Of a stretch of DNA of 35,185 bases, positions 34,261 through 35,185 are shown piece by piece; position 1 is the stretch's first letter, and each line of letters starts with the position of its first letter. Position numbers and translations under genes: made by a program. The notes beneath the pieces were generated by a model. That model was not told where the DNA came from and made no database searches. It was given only the letters and a program-made list of their open reading frames with translations. Source of the DNA: an uncultured Cytophagales bacterium (lineage in GTDB: Bacteria > Bacteroidota > Bacteroidia > Cytophagales > UBA9547); the NCBI GenBank assembly GCA_945957555.1, contig CAMFLX010000037.1, positions 1 to 35,185 on the forward strand, given 5' to 3'.

Positions 34261-34532
34261 CGGTTTGCCATCTTCTTCGTTCTTTTGTCTTGATACAAAA
34301 GAACCCAAAAATCAAGGCTGTCAATCAAACTTGGCGGTTGACTCTACCCCACACAGGCCTATAATCCTCCGATGACTTGGTCTTCGTGCCTCGACCTCAG
34401 ACAGGAGGATTCTTAGGCTGCCAAGCGCAGTCCCCTCGCCGTTTGATTGAAGGCCAGTCCATTTTTAGTTTTAACCAATGAACTAGCTTTCGTGTACAGC
34501 CATGTACGCTAGTATTCTGTTAGAACTAAAAG
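34261..34532. other. Structured intergenic element with nested inverted repeats
   Basis: The 432-nt gap 34172-34603 holds no gene but several dyads: TTCTTTTGT / ACAAAAGAA (34280-34288 / 34295-34303); an outer pair TCAATCAAAC / GTTTGATTGA (34321-34330 / 34441-34450), extended by GGCG / CGCC; inside it AATCCTCC / GGAGGATT (34363-34370 / 34404-34411); and a second hairpin with TTTTAGTTTTAAC (34462-34474) pairing with GTTAGAACTAAAA (34519-34531, one G-T), enclosing ACTAGC / GCTAGT and GTACA / TGTAC. Block 1 resembles a dispersed intergenic sequence I associate with Bacteroidota genomes (TTTTGTCTTGATACAAAAG). It could be a repeat family, a mobile-element remnant or a structured RNA. Confidence 0.5.
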
Positions 34533-34603
34533 GGGGTTTTATATAATTTCATTAGCTTTAAAGGTGATTAAGAACTATATAAGGGGATTAATAAGGTTGA
34601 ACA

Positions 34604-35071
34604 ATGAAATTAGTTGGTTTTTTAAAGCAACATGACCCTTTGGTTTCGTCAGCCCAAGATTTGACAGAACTTAGGACCAGATGCCAAATTCAAGGCGATG
34701 AGCTCGTGTCTATGATCAAATATCTGGTCTTGGCACCATCAGTTTGGGATTGGTTGAGTGATTGGTTTGATGAGAATGGGATTGCAATTGGTGGAGCATC
34801 TTATTGTACTGATGGGGAATGGATCTGGCCTGTTTATTTTCCTTATTATTTGAATAAATACAGGGACATATATGTGGATGAGGCGTTTTTGGAGCATTGT
34901 CGTAAAAATAACTATATATTGAATACTATTTCTGAGGAAAGAATGCAGGTCCTAGTAAATTCATTTTCACAAGATGTATTGGGGATAGGCAAGCCCCCTG
35001 TAATTACTCGAAAGAAAAAGCTGCCTCGGCCGATTATGAGGAGGCGAGATGATCTTTCATCGTCTGGGTAA
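34604..35071 (+). CDS. Hypothetical soluble protein
   Basis: A 155-residue protein with no signal peptide or membrane segment that I cannot assign. The N-terminal 60 residues are helical (DLTELRTRCQIQGDELVSMIKYLVLAPSV). A Trp/Tyr-rich core follows: VWDWLSDWF, YCTDGEWIWPVYFPYYL, then DIYVDEAFLEHCRKNNY. The tail is very basic (TRKKKLPRPIMRRRDD). The DGEWIWP segment followed by a YY motif and an aliphatic-acidic helix is reminiscent of small Bacteroidota proteins sometimes found near toxins or as orphan immunity-like genes, but no toxin gene is visible here. The ATG at 34604 has a weak purine-rich sequence (AAGG) upstream. The 114 nt after its stop show nothing recognisable. Confidence 0.7.
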   Translation: MKLVGFLKQHDPLVSSAQDLTELRTRCQIQGDELVSMIKYLVLAPSVWDWLSDWFDENGIAIGGASYCTDGEWIWPVYFPYYLNKYRDIYVDEAFLEHCRKNNYILNTISEERMQVLVNSFSQDVLGIGKPPVITRKKKLPRPIMRRRDDLSSSG

Positions 35072-35185
35072 GAGTGATATTTATTCCCGTCTTATAGTAG
35101 AGATTCAGATTGATTTAACCCAGAATAATGATTAGACTTTGTAGCGAGACGAAATGATAGGAAAAAGTCATGAGACACGGAGTTT

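Overview
This window is from a Bacteroidota genome, most likely a gliding or environmental lineage. The evidence is a giant PKD-repeat surface protein with a type-B type IX secretion (T9SS) C-terminal domain next to a PorP/SprF partner, several lipoproteins with Bacteroidota-style lipoboxes, WG-repeat and ZU5-like proteins, an AT-rich genome with few strong Shine-Dalgarno sites, and at least one promoter fitting the Bacteroidota consensus (TTTG, 19 nt, TAnnTTTG). No genus can be named from the sequence alone.

Layout. 1-240: two tandem tRNA-Lys(UUU) genes (the first cut by the window edge), each followed by a terminator hairpin. 293-1195 (-): histone-deacetylase-family hydrolase. 1411-9045 (+): 2172-residue secreted PKD/GGTWSG-repeat protein plus its PorP/SprF-family outer-membrane partner. 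9286-19594: a compact non-ribosomal peptide cluster. On the minus strand lie a small STAS/SpoIIAA-like protein, an A-PCP-C synthetase and a (half-C)-A[MT]-PCP-reductase synthetase; divergently on the plus strand lie a type II thioesterase and an Sfp-type phosphopantetheinyl transferase. 19793-27060 (+): ZU5-like lipoprotein, WG-repeat protein, a periplasmic-binding-protein/pentameric ligand-gated ion channel fusion, and a small lipoprotein. 27137-29800 (-): NTF2-like protein, cyanase, a four-helix membrane protein and a DUF6544-like membrane protein. 30062-35185: HEAT-repeat gene with an apparent premature TGA, a DapB-like oxidoreductase, two palindromic or structured intergenic elements, a helical protein of unknown function, a 42-bp tandem repeat and two unrecognised genes.

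Two items stand out. First, the synthetase cluster reads as a complete two-module pathway: one A-PCP-C module passes its amino acid to a second module whose adenylation domain carries an inserted methyltransferase and which ends in a reductase. The domain order is that of the staphylococcal pyrazinone synthetase AusA, split over two genes and with a methyltransferase added. The product should be a methylated dipeptide aldehyde, or the cyclic imine/pyrazinone it forms. By-eye specificity codes suggest an aromatic residue followed by Ile/Val. Second, the 702-residue protein at 24209-26317 joins a type I periplasmic-binding domain to a pentameric ligand-gated ion channel with the Pro-loop and four membrane helices, an architecture recalling animal ionotropic glutamate receptors but with a Cys-loop-type pore.

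All domain calls, specificity codes and residue alignments were made by eye, without database searches.
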